Assembly: GCA_963682025.1 (NCBI GenBank) | Contig: OY821521.1 | Location: 165,016,461 to 165,080,460 of the forward strand | Direction: 5' to 3' | DNA length: 64,000 nt | Source of the DNA: Cordilura impudica | Lineage: Eukaryota; Arthropoda; Insecta; Diptera; Scathophagidae | Notes under the pieces: generated by a model | What the model was told of the DNA's origin: nothing | The model's database searches: none | Seen by the model: only the letters and a program-made list of their open reading frames with translations | Shown here: piece after piece, positions 21,735 to 34,065 of the stretch | How positions within the stretch are numbered: the first letter of the stretch is position 1 | How the letters are laid out: each line of letters starts with the position of its first letter | Made by a program: the position numbers and the translations under genes

Positions 21735-23934
21735 TATCGAGGGAAAAAAGTGTTCAAACTCTCGGTCGCACTCCCTAGAAATATGCGAATAGCAAAAAAA
21801 CTGAGAAATACAAAGTTTTGGGCCAATCAAGGAACATTTAGTCGTGCCTCAAAAATTTCAAGTGTGTTTATATGGGGAAAATATGACTTTTTCAGATTTT
21901 ACGAAAATTTTGTTCTATAGTTTAATTTTTCCGACAAATTGTTATATAATACGGGATCAGCATTAAATTATGTTTTCAAAAAACTAAAAACTTCAAAATC
22001 GAATAAAAACTCGCCAAGAAATAGCAAATACCCCAGATCACTTTTGTGCCAAAAAACTAGGTCATGAAATTTGATGGCATTTTTTTCAACTTTGAGAAAT
22101 TGATTAAAGCCATATTTTTTTTTGGTCTCTATGCATATAAGTACTCAGATATGAAGTATTGTTTTATTACCACGTTGTTAACCTATTGCGCATTGAGGCC
22201 GAAAATGGGGAAATTTTTTGATAAAATTTTGAAAACTCCTTTTTCAAGTTTTAAATAATTTTCTTAAACAAAATTTAAAAAAATGGATCTGGCACTTTAA
22301 GGTTTTGTTAAATATATGTTACAGATTAACTGTGTGAATTTTTAAGTAAATCCCTATTCCAGAATTTTTTGACAAGGATTTTATTTTTGCGGATTTCGAG
22401 AAAAATGGGATTTTTGTAAAATATTCTGTAAATGTACTCTTTCCAAATACTTTGTATCAAAAATGCATCACTTTTCTACTTTTAAATGTTATATTTTATC
22501 TTAATAGCCTAGGGTTTCGGAAAAAATTATATGACCCCATTAACCCTTTTGGAATTGGGGTCACATATGACCCCAAACTAATAAAAACTACTCCTCAATC
22601 AATTTAACACCGCGTTCTGCTGTATCATTTACCACTTTTATTATTATTATTATTATTTATTTAGAAAAATATAGATAGTTTTTATGCATAAAATAATTTT
22701 ATAACAAAATTGGTTAAAAGTTGTTTTAATTTATATTCGCCAGCAATAAGCAGATAATTGCACCAAAGATATATCACAATGGATTATTTTGATCCCAGGA
22801 GCACTGAAGGGATAAATAAATAAAAATTAACCAAATTATTTTTCTTAAATTCGAAATAGTGGTTTCATCGAGGTTAAAAGAAAAACTCGTTTTCGGTAAT
22901 TTTTATTTAAAAATATCTTAAAATCCAAAGCTGGCCTTGGCAAATAATGGGTAACCGTTCTCGAATTTATCCCTAATTTTAGGAACGGAAGTTCTACACA
23001 TTTGGTTATTATTGTTTAAGCGTCGCATCTAAAAATTCAACAGCACTTACAAAATAGTTGAATTTTTTTAAATAAATTGTCTTTTATTAGTTTGGGGTCA
23101 TATGTGACCCCAACTCCAAAAGGGTTAATGGGGTCATAATATTTTTTCCGAAACCCTAGGCTATTAAAATAAAATATAACATTTAAAAGTAGAAAAGTGA
23201 TGAATTTTTGATACAAAGTATTTAGAAAGAGTACATTTACAGAATATTTTACAAAAATCCAATTTTTCTCGAAATCCGCAAAAATAAAATCCTTATCAAA
23301 AAAATTCTGGCATAGAGATTTACTTAAAAATTCACACAGTTAATCTGTAACATGTATTTAACGAAACCTTAAAGTGGCAGATACATTTTTTTAAATTTTG
23401 TTTAAAAAAATTTTTTAAAACTTGAAAAAGGAGTTTTCAAAATTTTATCAAAAAATTTCCCATTTTCGGTCTCAATGCGCAATAGGTTAATGAAACATAT
23501 CTGAGTACTTATAAGTATAGAGACCAAAAAAAAATTATGGCTTTAATCAATTTCTCAAAGTAGAAAAAATGCCATCAAATTTCATGACCTAGTTTTTTTT
23601 TTGGCACAAAAGTGGTCTGGGGCATTTTCTATTTCTTGGCGAGTTCTTATTCAATTTTGAAGTTTTATAGCTTTTTGAAGATAATTTAATACTGATCCCG
23701 ATTTTAATAACAATTTGTCGAAAAAATTAAACTATAGATCGAAATTTCTGTAAAATCTGAAAAAAAAAAGTCATATTTCCCCCATATACTAAATTTTCAA
23801 TCGCGTTGAGCCACCTCCAAATGTTTTTTGATTGGCCCAAAACTTTGTATTTCTCAGTTTTTTTGCTATTCGCATATTTCTAGGGGGTCCGACCGAGAGT
23901 TTGAACACTTTTTTTATTAAGGGCCACCCTAGTG
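21735..23934. mobile_element. Large palindromic element, ~830-bp arms around a piggyBac-like core
   Basis: The arm 21742-22540 is the inverse of 23130-23930 (shared blocks AAGTGTTCAAACTCTCGGTC, ATATGCGAATAGCAAAAAAA, GCCTAGGGTTTCGG). The right end reads GGGCCACCCTAG, the terminus of the copy at 3544. It interrupts a family A repeat: TGGTCAGGGTATA occurs on both sides (about 21722 and 23934). The open frame at 22064-22258 is arm sequence and is not convincing as a gene. Confidence 0.75.
22544..23124. mobile_element. piggyBac-like MITE candidate flanked by TTAA
   Basis: Ends are CCCTTTTGGAATTGGGGTCA and the inverse TGACCCCAACTCCAAAAGGG, each next to TTAA (22540-22543 and 23125-23128). A TTAA target and CCC… ends are piggyBac hallmarks. 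The outer arms of the larger palindrome are also symmetric here, so it may instead be just the centre of that element. Confidence 0.45.
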
Positions 23935-25293
23935 GTCAGGGTATAATGACTTTGTGCTGATGTTTGTAACTACCACAAATATTTGATAAATATTTTATTA
24001 TATCGATCGACTCACTTTCTGAGTCAATTCAGCTGTGTCCGTCCGTCTGCCCGTCTGTGTGTCCATGTAAACCTTGTAATCAAACTACAGGTCGCAAATA
24101 TGAATATATTATGATGAAATTTAGTATATAAGCTTCTATCGGCCATAGGATGAACGCTATTAAAATTAGTGAAAATTGGTTCATGTTCAGACCTAATCCC
24201 CATACAAATGACCCCTATGAGATCGACTTAAATTGTCATAATATCCAAATTATCATATAGATCTCGGATTTGCGTATGTTTTTTACATTCATTTAGCAGT
24301 AGTCCAAAAATAAACACCATATGAAGCTAATTCCCGATCTTCACTTAAATATATCAAACATCAAAAATATTGCACAGATTTTTCTCAAATTTGAATTGTA
24401 TATGTTTTGCAGAAAAGAACTGACATTACCACATATTGTCAGGATCGGTCCATTTTTTGACGTAGTCCCCATATAAATATAGCATCCGATTGAACTTTTT
24501 CATATCCGAAGGCAAAAAAATTAATAGCAATGCCACTCAAATTTTGTTTATGCTTATTTTTTATATCTAATTAGTTAGATCTAAGAGATAGAGTCACTAG
24601 CCCATGAGTTTATTGAAAGGTTCTTATATCAAACTAATTGGATATAGAAAATAAGCATAAACAAAATTTCAGTATCATTTGTTGGGTGCCGATATGAAAG
24701 AGTTTATATCAGAATTTATTGTAATATGGGGACTAGATCGAAAAATGGACCAATAATATGGTCTTGTATTAGGTAAAGACATATTTTTTTTACAAAAACA
24801 TATATAAACCAAATTTTTTACAGTTTTAAGTGAATATCGGGAAACAGCTTTATATGAGGGCTATGACTTAAAATGGTCCTACAGAGTTTGTTTTTAGAGC
24901 AATAATTAATAGGTGTAATAGACATGTAAAACAACTTTAACGGAGATCTATATTATAATTTGGATATTATGGCAATTTAAGTCGATCTCATAAGATACAT
25001 TTGTAAGAGTACTAGGTGTGAGCATGCACCGATTTTCTCGCCCTGTGGGCTTCAGAGGCTTATATATAGAATTTCATCGAATTGTATTTATATTTGCGAT
25101 CTGTAGTTTGATTGTGAGGTTTGCATGGGCAGACAGACAGACATACGTACGGACGGACATCACTAAGCAGAATATAATTCTGAGTCGGTCGGTATAATAA
25201 AGAGTGAATCTTGGTCAGATATTTTTGGTAGTTATAAACTTTAGCATAAACTCATTATACTCTGATAACAGAGTCGTATAGGGTTTACAAATT
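23934..25293. mobile_element. Pair of family A (INE-1-like) repeats in inverted orientation
   Basis: A forward copy (GGTCAGGGTATAATGACTTT, then the GTCCGTCCGTCTGCC block and AAACTACAGGTCGCAAATAT) runs to about 24660. The sequence then returns as an inverted copy to 25293 (GATCTGTAGTTTGATTG, then GTACGGACGGACATCAC). No coding potential. Confidence 0.6.
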
Positions 25294-27235
25294 CTCAAAA
25301 TATGAGACAACTTTTTAACAATCAAACACATTTTTACTTTACAAAAATTTTCACAATCAAACACATTTTACATATACAAAAACTCTAACAATCTCTGACG
25401 TTTTTACTATAGAAAAATAATCACAATCAAACACATTTGTTTTACAAAAAAATTCTCACAATCTTAGATGTTTTGCATATAAAAAATTCTCACAATCTGA
25501 TATTTTTTTTCTTTTAAAAAATTTCTGTATAGAAAAATTCTCATAATCAAATTTGACTGAATTTGGCATTTGATCTATAGAAAAATTATGTTAGATATTT
25601 TTCATATAGAAATATTCTTACAGTTTGAATAAATTTTCCTTTAGAAAAATGTTCACTGTTTGTGATATCTTGTCTCACAATCTGGGACATTTTTCCTATA
25701 GAAAAATTTTCACAATCTGAAATATTTTTCCTAAGAAAACATCTAATATTCTGAGACATTTCTCCTATAGAAAAATTTTCACAACCTGGGACCTTTTTCA
25801 TATAGAAAAATTTTTGCAATCTGAGATATTTTTCCCAAGCAAACATTTTATAATCTGTGACATTTTTCCTAAAGAAAAATCTTCACAATCTGAGACATTT
25901 TTCCTATAGAAAAATTCTCATAATCTGAGATATTTTCCCTATAGAAAAATTATATCAATGTGACGCATTTTTCCTATGGACAAATTCTTACAATCAGAGA
26001 CATTTTTCCTAAGAAAACATCTCAGAATCTGTGATATTTTACCTATAGTAAGTTTCTAACAATCTTCGACGATTTTAGTATAGAAAATTTCTCACAATCT
26101 CAGACATTTCTCTTTTAGAAAAATTCTAGAAATTTTAAAAACTTTGTTTTAAAAAAATTCTAACAATAAATATTTTTTCTGTTCCTACCTGAGATTTTTT
26201 TCTGTAAAATTTCCACAATCTGAGAAAAGTTTTCTTAAAAAAATTCTGATAATCTGAAAAATGGTTTCTTAAAAAGATTTTGATAATCAGGAAAAATTTT
26301 CTGAAGAAATATTATCTCAATCTGATACATTTTTTCTATAGTAAAATTCTAATCAGATTTATTTAAAAACATTTATTTTTATAAAAAAATTTTTATAAAA
26401 AATTAATTTTTCAAATAAAAAAAATGTTTTATAGAAAAATTCAAAATTTAAACACTCTGAAAATCGCTTTTATAGAAAAATTCTATAAACAATTCTGGTA
26501 CTCTCAGACAATTTTCATATAGAAAAATTGTAACAATCTGAGTCATTTTTCCCTACAGTCTGATAGATTTATCGTAGAGAAAAATACGAACAAACTGATA
26601 CACTTTTTCTATACAAAAATACTAACCATCTGAAGTTTTTTCCTTCAGCAAAAAATTCCACAATCTCAGGCATTTTTTGTATAGAAAAAATCCCACAATC
26701 TGAGACATTTTTTCAATAAAAGAATTATCACAATTTGAAAAGTTTTTTTTTTCTATAGAAAAATTTCTGAAACTTTTTGCCAATAGAAAATTTTCACAAT
26801 CTAAAACAATATTCTAATAGCAAAAATTCTCAGAATCTGAGAACATTTTTCCAAGAAAATTGTAAATTTTTTATAATCTAACACATTTTTCCTTTGGATT
26901 TTTTTAATCTGACATTTTTCCTTCTCACAATTTGATAAAAATTTTCCTTTAGAAAAATTCTCGCAATCTGAGACAAATAGACATATAGAAAAATTTTTTT
27001 ACAATTTCAGACTTTTTTTTATAGAAAAATTCTAAAAATTTTGTATATAATGTAAGAAATTATTAAAAAAAGATTCTCAAAATTTAAGAAATTACCACCA
27101 TCTGAGAGTCTTTCTACAAATAATTCTAACAAATACTTGTTTTCTATAAAAAAAAAAAAATCCCATTTGAGACATTTTTTCTATAGAACATTTTTTTATA
27201 CAACAAAAAATGACATATTTTTTAAAGCAGTGTAA
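25293..27235. repeat. Minisatellite, ~35-bp unit (CTATAGAAAAATTCTCACAA)
   Basis: About fifty degenerate units of the pattern TTTTTCCTATAGAAAAATTC followed by TCACAATCTGAGACA. All seem to run the same way. It fills much of macoilin intron 1. The same family forms blocks at 28.13-28.47, 29.60-29.69, 30.89-31.66, 34.66-35.15 and 56.16-57.53 kb. Open frames inside reflect the repeat and are not genes. Confidence 0.9.
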
Positions 27236-27329
27236 TTTTGGAAATTATATTTTTTTACTTAAATAAAAATGTTTTATAAAAGATTTTTAAATGAATTAAA
27301 CTTATAAAAACAAAAAAGTCTCAACTTAC

Positions 27330-27409
27330 CTGCCATACATGCTTTCCGTTATTTTATTACGCTTTATAGGTCTCCGTAGTTTGCCGCAATCGGCATTACG
27401 ACGCTTCAT
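27330..27409 (-). CDS. macoilin (MACO1/TMEM57): macoilin exon 1 (start codon)
   Basis: The ATG at 27409-27407 starts MKRRNADCGKLRRPIKRNKI and TESMYG, the nearly invariant macoilin N-terminus, and the donor GTAAGT begins at 27329. The codon split across the splice (AG|C) gives Ser. The basic, cytosolic N-terminus precedes the membrane region. The start is fixed by family conservation. Confidence 0.96.
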
Positions 27410-27900
27410 TTTGAAATTTGTAATTTTTTTAGTTTAGAAAAATAACAGTTTGGAAAAAAAGAATCCAATTCTTTTTTTTTTTTTTGAGTTTTTGCTTCTT
27501 TTTATATATTCTTCAAGTATCTTTTTGTATGTTTAAGCAAATATATTTTCAAAGCGTTTAATGTGTCTTTCTTTCTTTGTATATATTGGTTTGTATTTTG
27601 CTGTGTAAGAAGAAACAGTGGCAATAGAGTAATAGTCGCAGCCGCAGTTTCACGGGTAGGGGGTAATTATTTAACAATTAAACTAGATGATGCACTAATG
27701 AGAGCACGCGAAATTGAAATTCTTTATCCACCAACACCATTTGTGTTTTGCAGTTTTCAGTTTCAAAAATTATATTTCTTTTGTGTTGTCTGTTTGTAGA
27801 CGTAGACTATTTTTAAAGAGACCCAATGTTTCTCAATAGATTTACGTCGACTGCCAATGGAATGTTTCTTTTTGTGGTTTTTGTTGCTACTAAAGAGGGA
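27410..27900 (-). promoter_or_regulatory. Probable macoilin 5' UTR and promoter region
   Basis: The ~490 bp upstream of the macoilin ATG are less repetitive than the sequence on either side and include a GC-richer patch near 27625-27670. I see no confident TATA box or initiator, so this is inferred from position only. An untranslated 5' exon further right is possible. Confidence 0.35.
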
Positions 27901-28480
27901 CGCGTGACATGATTTTGAGTCATTTAATTGCATTACAAGTATGTTTTATCAATTAACTAATAAATCATAAAGCTTATTAATCAGTGTAATAATATTTAAA
28001 TCGATTGTGGAAACTTGTTTAATTATAGGTAATTAATTAATAAATTAATGTATCAATTAATCAACAATTAATTATTAATTTAATTATAATTATTAATTTT
28101 TTAATTGATTGATTAATTTAGAAAAATACTTCCAATAAGAATCATTTTTCTTAAAGAAAACTTCGAATTTGCTAGATGTATTCTATAGAAAATTTCTTCA
28201 AATTTAGAACATATTTGCTATAGAAAAAAAATATTCAGAATATTTTCTATAAAAAATTTATTCAAATCTGGAACACATTTTTGCTATAGAAGAAATAATC
28301 AAAATATATTGGTATTTTTCTAATTCTCACAGTCTGAGACATTTTTCCTACAGAAAAAAAATAATAACACAATCTGAGTTCATTTTCGTACAGAAAAATT
28401 TTAACAAACTGATACAGTTTTCTATAAAAAATATTGTTTAATAAACAAAATTTTCACAATCTGATATTATTTTCATGTAA
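27900..28480. repeat. AATTAATT-rich tract and 35-bp minisatellite fragment
   Basis: 27955-28120 is built of TTAATTAA-type words. From 28130 the CTATAGAAAA minisatellite resumes up to the mariner insertion. No gene is seen. Confidence 0.6.
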
Positions 28481-29600
28481 CAGTTGGGCTGAAAAAATTC
28501 ATAGGTAAAATAACTAGTTCAATATAGTTGCATTCGAGGTCGATGCAGTGTTTATAGCGGCCATACAATTTTTCGATACCATTTTTATAGTACGATTTCT
28601 AACGTTCTTACCAGCAAGCATTCTTTTGATTTCTACAATCAGAAAAAGGCACTTATGGCCAGATCTGGAGAATACAAAGGATGGGGCATCAATTCGTCGC
28701 CTTATTCATGCAACATTGCCAACGTTTTCATTGATTTGTGACACGGTCTTGATTAAAAAATAACATTTTTCTTCTTCTTCAAATGGGACCGTTTTCCGTG
28801 ATACTCGCTGGTCTGGCCCTTTTCGAGTTAACCGAAAAATATAATAACACGCGCATCCAAAAATACTGTTGCCGACCGTTGCGTCTTTCCGCGCTTGGAT
28901 TCGGTTCATCGCGTATAGTCCATTGAGCTGACTGTCGATTGGACTCTGGAGTGCAGTGATGGAACCATGTTTAAATCCATTATAATAAACCGATGGAAAA
29001 ATTCGTTTTTACTATGGTTGAATAACTCTAAACATTGCTCCGAATCATTAAAACGTTGTTGCTTTTGATTGAATTTAAGCACTCGTGGCATCCTCTTTGC
29101 ACACAGCGCTCGCATATCCAAATATTCATGCACAATATGTCCAAAACGTGCCTTCGATAGCTATAGAATCTCAGCTATCTCGACCATTCAATATTATTGT
29201 GTAGACCTTTTTTGATATTTTTGTCGGTAACATCTTATTTCGGGCGCCTAATGCGTGCATCGTCTTCGATGCATTTGACCTCGTTTAAATTTAAGAAACC
29301 ACTTCTCAATGGTTAATTTTCCTGGTGCAGAGTCCGAATAATGTTTATCAAGCCAAACCTTGGTCCCAACAATATCTTTCTTCGACAAAGAGAGATGCTT
29401 CATTAACACAGGAAATTCATTTTTATCCATTTTTCCACAATAACAAAAGTTGCTTCACTCATAATGCTACATGTCACGAATCAATTGCCAGAAGTCATAA
29501 TTATTCACTCGTATTTTGAAGGTTGGTACAACCTAAAAATCAGATGAATTTATTCTATTAACGCCATCTATGTGTCAACCTACGAACTTTTCAGCCCAGC
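28480..29600 (-). mobile_element. Decayed mariner element
   Basis: Ends ACAGTTGGGCTGAAAAAATT and, inverted, GCTGGGCTGAAAAGTTCGTA each abut TA. The minus strand holds pieces of a mariner transposase: EFPVLMKHLSLSKKDIVGTK and WLDKHYSDSAPGKLTIEKW at the start, then QKQQRFNDSEQCLELF and a VFSRSGHKCLFL region. Many stops and frameshifts make it a pseudogene. It is inserted in the 35-bp minisatellite. Confidence 0.85.
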
Positions 29601-29699
29601 TATGAAGGAAAAAAATATTCCCACTCCTAGAAAAATTTTCAAAGTCTGAGACATTTTTGATTCAGATATGTTTTTTCTACAGAGTAACCCTACCCGCAT

Positions 29700-29930
29700 T
29701 ACTGAACAATACTATAATATATGTTCACGTCTTTGTATTAAAAATCAAATCTAGAAAGAATGGACATTTTCCTGAAAAGGAAGATCAAAGTGAGAAAATC
29801 AAAAATGAAAAAAAAATGTACATTTTATATGAAAAAAAAAAAAAAAACGCATATGCCTAGACATTTTTCGATCAGTGATAGGTAGACCTTTCCAATGCAT
29901 GCATTGGTGTGTAAATCGGTTGAATGGTTT
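29700..29930. other. AT-rich spacer, nothing recognised
   Basis: Between the mariner-flanking minisatellite and the next Helitron-like copy there is AT-rich sequence with A-runs. No repeat match or coding signal is seen. Confidence 0.4.
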
Positions 29931-29934
29931 TCGA

Positions 29935-30302
29935 ATTATAAAATGACGAACACAGCACAGGCGATTTCTTGTGACCGATATTTTGTTCTACCGTTTTATC
30001 CCGATTTTTACCAAACGTATATTATTTGAAAGGTATTTCTTTTTAGCCGTTTTGCAGATTTACAGATTTTTAAATTTGTTCCTTTATTTTGAGTAAATTG
30101 CATTTAAAGTTGCTACTAACACATACATAAAATTATACATATGCTATGTATGTTTTATTAAATTTGTTAATGTGTTTTTTAATGAGTTTGTCATCTTCAT
30201 TCACAATAATAATAAACCATAAAAGTGTTGATTTTGTGAATTGGCTAAGTTGAAAATTAAACCTGTCTAGATATTGCACTCGAATTTCGAGCGCTGGAAT
30301 CT
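29935..30302 (+). mobile_element. Helitron-like non-autonomous element, copy 2
   Basis: In the plus direction it runs from the TTGTGACCGATATTTTG block to the terminal hairpin GCACTCGAATTTCGAGCGC and ends …ATCTACTAG at about 30300. A short GATA microsatellite (ATAGATAGATAGATAG) follows. Same family as 5491-5853 and 36265-36635. Confidence 0.65.
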
Positions 30303-30374
30303 ACTAGTATATATAGATAGATAGATAGTATATATTAAATAAAAAATTCTCTAAATCTGATATTGTTTTCTTAT

Positions 30375-30890
30375 ACAAGACTCTCACAGAATCACTTTGT
30401 GAGTCAATTTAGTGTTCATGTAAACCTTGTACTCAAACTACAGATCGCAAATATGAATATACATATATTGATGAAATTTGGCATATAAGCTTTTATCAAA
30501 CATAGGACAAACACTATTGAAAGTGGTAAAAATCGGTCCATATGCAGAAATGCAATTAGACCGACTAAAATGGTCGTAAGATAGAGATAATCACATATAT
30601 ATCAGTAAAATTTGGTCCATATAATGCTAATTCCCGATCTTCACAAAAAACAAAAAAATCAAATATTGAATAGTTTTTTCAGATTTGGTGTATATTTGTT
30701 GTTGAAAAAAGTGACTTACTAAATATGGCCAAGATCGATTAATTTTTTCACATATTCCCCATATAAAAATAACATCAGATATGAACTTATCCATATCTGC
30801 ACGCCACAAATTAATAACAATAGCACTAAAATTTGGTTTATGGGTATTTTCTATATCCAGTATAGGGTAGGTATTATATAGGCGGTGTAG
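30375..30890 (+). mobile_element. INE-1-like family A repeat, partial
   Basis: It matches the order of family A: CACTTTGTGAGTCAATTTAG, CAAACTACAGATCGCAAATA and AATTCCCGATCTTCAC, ending near ATATCCAGTATAGGGTAGG. The 5' end with the TATACCCT motif is missing. Confidence 0.55.
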
Positions 30891-31665
30891 ACCTACTTTT
30901 TTAACAGAAAAATTCTAACATTCTGAAATTATTTTTGTTATAGAAAAATTATTGTACTCTGATGCATTTTTTCTGTAGAACAATTTCTCCAAACTTAAAC
31001 ATTTTTTCTTAATCATTTGTCATATAGAAAATTCTCACAATCTAAGATATATTTTCTAGAGGAAAAAATTATCATATTTAATTTCTTTGAAATTAAAATA
31101 ACTTTTCTCTTCAAAAATGTTCATAATTTGGGCAATTTTTCATATAATATTCCTATAGAATATTCATACAATCTAAGACATAGTGCCGACGGAAAAATTA
31201 TCATAACCTAACATAATTCCTACAGAATACGTGTAACAAACTGACAAAATTTTTCTATAATCTCACAAACTTATATATTTCCTATAGAAAAATTGTTTCT
31301 ACAAAAAAGTTCTCACATTCCTAAGGAAATTTTCTTTGAAACAGATATTTTTGCTATAAAAAATGCTCACAATCTGATATAATTTTCCTATAGAAAATTC
31401 ACACAATCTAAGATATATTTCCTACAGAAAAATTATCACAAACTAACATATGTATGTATTTCCTATAAGATACTTGTAACAAACTGACCAAATTTTTCTA
31501 TAGAAAAATTCTCATATTTTGATACGTTTTTTCTATAAGAAAAATTCTCATATTCTGAGATATATATCCTAAGGAAATTTTCTTTGAAACTGAGACATTT
31601 CTCCCATATAATTTTCCTACAGAAAATTCTCACAAACTTGCATATGTATTTCCTATAGAAAAATT
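30890..31665. repeat. 35-bp minisatellite block
   Basis: Degenerate CTATAGAAAAATTCTCACAA units. The transposon at 31666 is inserted in it and the same satellite resumes at 34658. Confidence 0.85.
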
Positions 31666-32328
31666 ACACTGTCCAACAAATTAAGACTTTTTGAGTGGAA
31701 CAGAATAGCGACCCCATAATTCTGAAAGGGTATGTTGAGTAGATCATTTTTGTAGAACAAACTTATGGTCCAGCACGTCTGAGTATTTTTTTACAGTGGG
31801 TCAAAGTTTTCATTTTTGGTCGAAGGGAGCATTATACTTTATGAAAAAAATGCTGTAAGTTAATGTATGAGAGAATTCTTATTGTCAGAGTTGTATTGTG
31901 AAATTGTATGAGGATTATTTTTGTGGAAGATCTTAACCCTCAATTTGACCCTTTTTTCGAGAAAATCAAAAAATATCCTTTAAAAAAGGACATTTAAGGA
32001 TTAAAATATTCTACGAAAATGTTTGCCGAAAAATTTCAGTGGGGATCACCAAAGACACCATTGTTGTAAATAAAGCTCTTTATGGTTAATTAGTAAAATT
32101 ATACACCAACATATACAAAACAGGTAAAAACGGCGTCAAGTTCGGCCGGGCCAAACACTGAGTTCTCGCGTCTAGTCAGCTGTGACTTACAAATCGGGTG
32201 TGATATTTATTAAAATTAATAATAAAAAAGAAAAAATTCAAGCATAATTGAGCTACTAAGCAGTGCATATCGCGTGTGATTTTTACTAAAATTAATATAA
32301 AAAAAGAAAAATTAAAGCTTAAATAAGC

Positions 32329-33583
32329 ATGGCGGATTCTGTTTGCAAATTAAGAGATTGGTTTTGTTTTATTTGTGGACATTTTACGCACCATCAAAGC
32401 AGAAGAAAGATATTGCCTACAATTGATGAACCATATTTTCTTTTCTTTGGAATACGATTTTTATCTGAAGCTTGGATACCAAAAACCGTATGTACTACTT
32501 GCGAAAGTGGTCTTTTGACCTGGTACAAAGGCGGTACTAAGGCGCTGCCATTTTCTGCGCCTATTACATGGATTGAACCCGAAGGTCACAAATCAGATAC
32601 ATGCTATTTCTGCGTAAATTACAAATTTGGTAGAAGCCAAAGGCACTACGCGACAATGACATACGAAGCAACATATAATGTCATTTTACCAGAAGTGCGC
32701 TGTGAAGGTGTTCCGGTGCCTCAACCGCCTACACATACATTTCCGTCCAATATGACAGTCGCCAATACAGAAATAACAGCGGCGGTTGAAAACATATCAG
32801 ATATAAGTTACTTGCCTCTTGATGGTTTAAACATATGTCCTAATTTGGTAGACCAAGCTTATTTTGAAGATCTTGTAAGAGATTTAGGACTAACAAAAGA
32901 GAAAGCTGAAATATTATGTTCCAGATTGAAAAACAGGAATTTGATAAAAGCCGATGTAAAAGTTACATTTCCAAGAACAAGACACGCCGATCTGGAAAGT
33001 TATTTTAAAAAATCAGAAGAACTTGTATACTGTTGCAGTATTGAAGAGGTTCTAAAATATCTAAAGCTTCCACTGGACTCTTCCGCTTGGCGACTATTTA
33101 TAGATAGTTCAAAACGCAGCTTAAAAGCAGTTTTACTGCACAATGGAAATCAGCATCCATCAATACCGGTTGCGTATTCCACAAAAAAGGAGGAAACATA
33201 CGCAAATATTTCAAATCTCTTAAATAAAATTGAATACTATAAATATAAATGGGAAGTATGCGCAGACTTCAAAATGATTGCAATATTGACTGGAATGCAA
33301 ACAGGATACACAAAATATATGTGCTTTCTTTGTAAATGGGATTCACGTGCTACCAGCAGCCATTATCATATTAAATATTTCGAAGAACGTAAAGAAAATA
33401 TTATTGGTGACTTAAATGTAATCCATGAATCCCTTGTCCCAAAAGATAAGGTCATACTTCCACCGCTGCATATTAAGTTGGGCGTGGTGAAAAATTTTAT
33501 TAAAAGCTTAAATACACAAGGAAATGCTTTCAAACGCATTCAAACAATTTTCCCCAGATTATCTGCAGCAAAATTAAAAGAAG
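32329..33583 (+). CDS. Transposase-like protein, exon 1
   Basis: The ATG at 32329 opens 418 codons plus one base, ending at a GTAACA donor. Three CxxC pairs (CFIC near residue 13, CTTC near 55, CYFC near 93) suggest N-terminal zinc binding. A helical region follows (near LVRDLGLTKEKAEIL). Next comes a core with FIDSSKRSLKAVLLHNG and CADFKMIAILTGMQTGYTKY, then MCFLCKWDSRATS and LPPLHIKLGVVKNFI. Proteins with this order recur in many arthropod genomes as uncharacterised, transposon-borne families. The aspartates in FIDSS and CADFK could be RNase H-fold catalytic residues, which is inference. No stops interrupt it. The long inverted repeats and cut-and-paste context make a transposase the best reading. 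Confidence 0.85.
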
Positions 33584-33640
33584 GTAACATACGGTTTTAA
33601 GAAATAATTTATTTCATTCAATGTAAATTACATTTTCTAG

Positions 33641-34065
33641 GAATGCTCGTTGGACCCGATATAAGAAAATTATTACAAGATGAAGAATTTTATGGTCATC
33701 TGTCGGATATGCAAAAGACAGCATTTGACTTTATGCAGCTGGTTATATCAGAATTCCTTGGAAACTCAAAAGCACAAAACTATGCAGAAAATACTGAAAG
33801 AATGCTAATCGGTTTTAACAATATTGGCGTTAAGATGTCACTAAAGCTGCATTTTCTGCACTCTCATCTCAATTTTTTTAAAGAAAACCTTAGAGCGGTT
33901 TCAGATGAACACGATGAAAGGTTTCATCAGGATATAAAGGTATTGGAAGAAAGAATCAAAGGGAAATCCCAAAATGTAATGCTTGCTGAATACGTATGGG
34001 GCTTGTACAGAAACCTTGACCCATCGGAACATTCACGTCAAGCTAAATACAGGAAAGCGTATTAA
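33641..34065 (+). CDS. Transposase-like protein, exon 2
   Basis: The acceptor ACATTTTCTAG ends at 33640, after a 57-bp intron. The join completes a Gly codon: …AAKLKEG MLVGPDIRKLL. It continues with NIGVKMSLKLHFLHSHLNFF and the conserved SDEHDERFHQDIKVLEERI and ends …HSRQAKYRKAY with a stop at 34065. The whole protein is about 559 residues. The glutamate in SDEHDERFHQD is a candidate third catalytic residue. Separate translation from the ATG at 33643 is unlikely, because homologous proteins of this type read straight through the join. Confidence 0.85.

Larger units (their letters stand above)
6202..27409 (-). other. macoilin (MACO1/TMEM57): macoilin gene span (six coding exons visible, 3' end missing)
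   Basis: Macoilin is a conserved multipass membrane protein of the rough endoplasmic reticulum and nuclear envelope, known from nematode work to affect neuronal excitability. The exons join in phase: 27330-27409, 20945-21089, 20746-20872, 20554-20680, 10450-11123 and 6202-6534. They give about 495 residues plus one leftover base. The order is a basic start (MKRRNADCGKLRRPIKRNK), a membrane region over three exons, the highly conserved VVTLGFGFKSYVGYRMRQRK segment, and long low-complexity tracts. The C-terminal coiled coil of the family is not in the window and should lie to the left. Introns 2 and 3 are 72 and 65 bp, while introns 1, 4 and 5 are 6.2, 9.4 and 3.9 kb and full of transposons. 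Confidence 0.95.
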
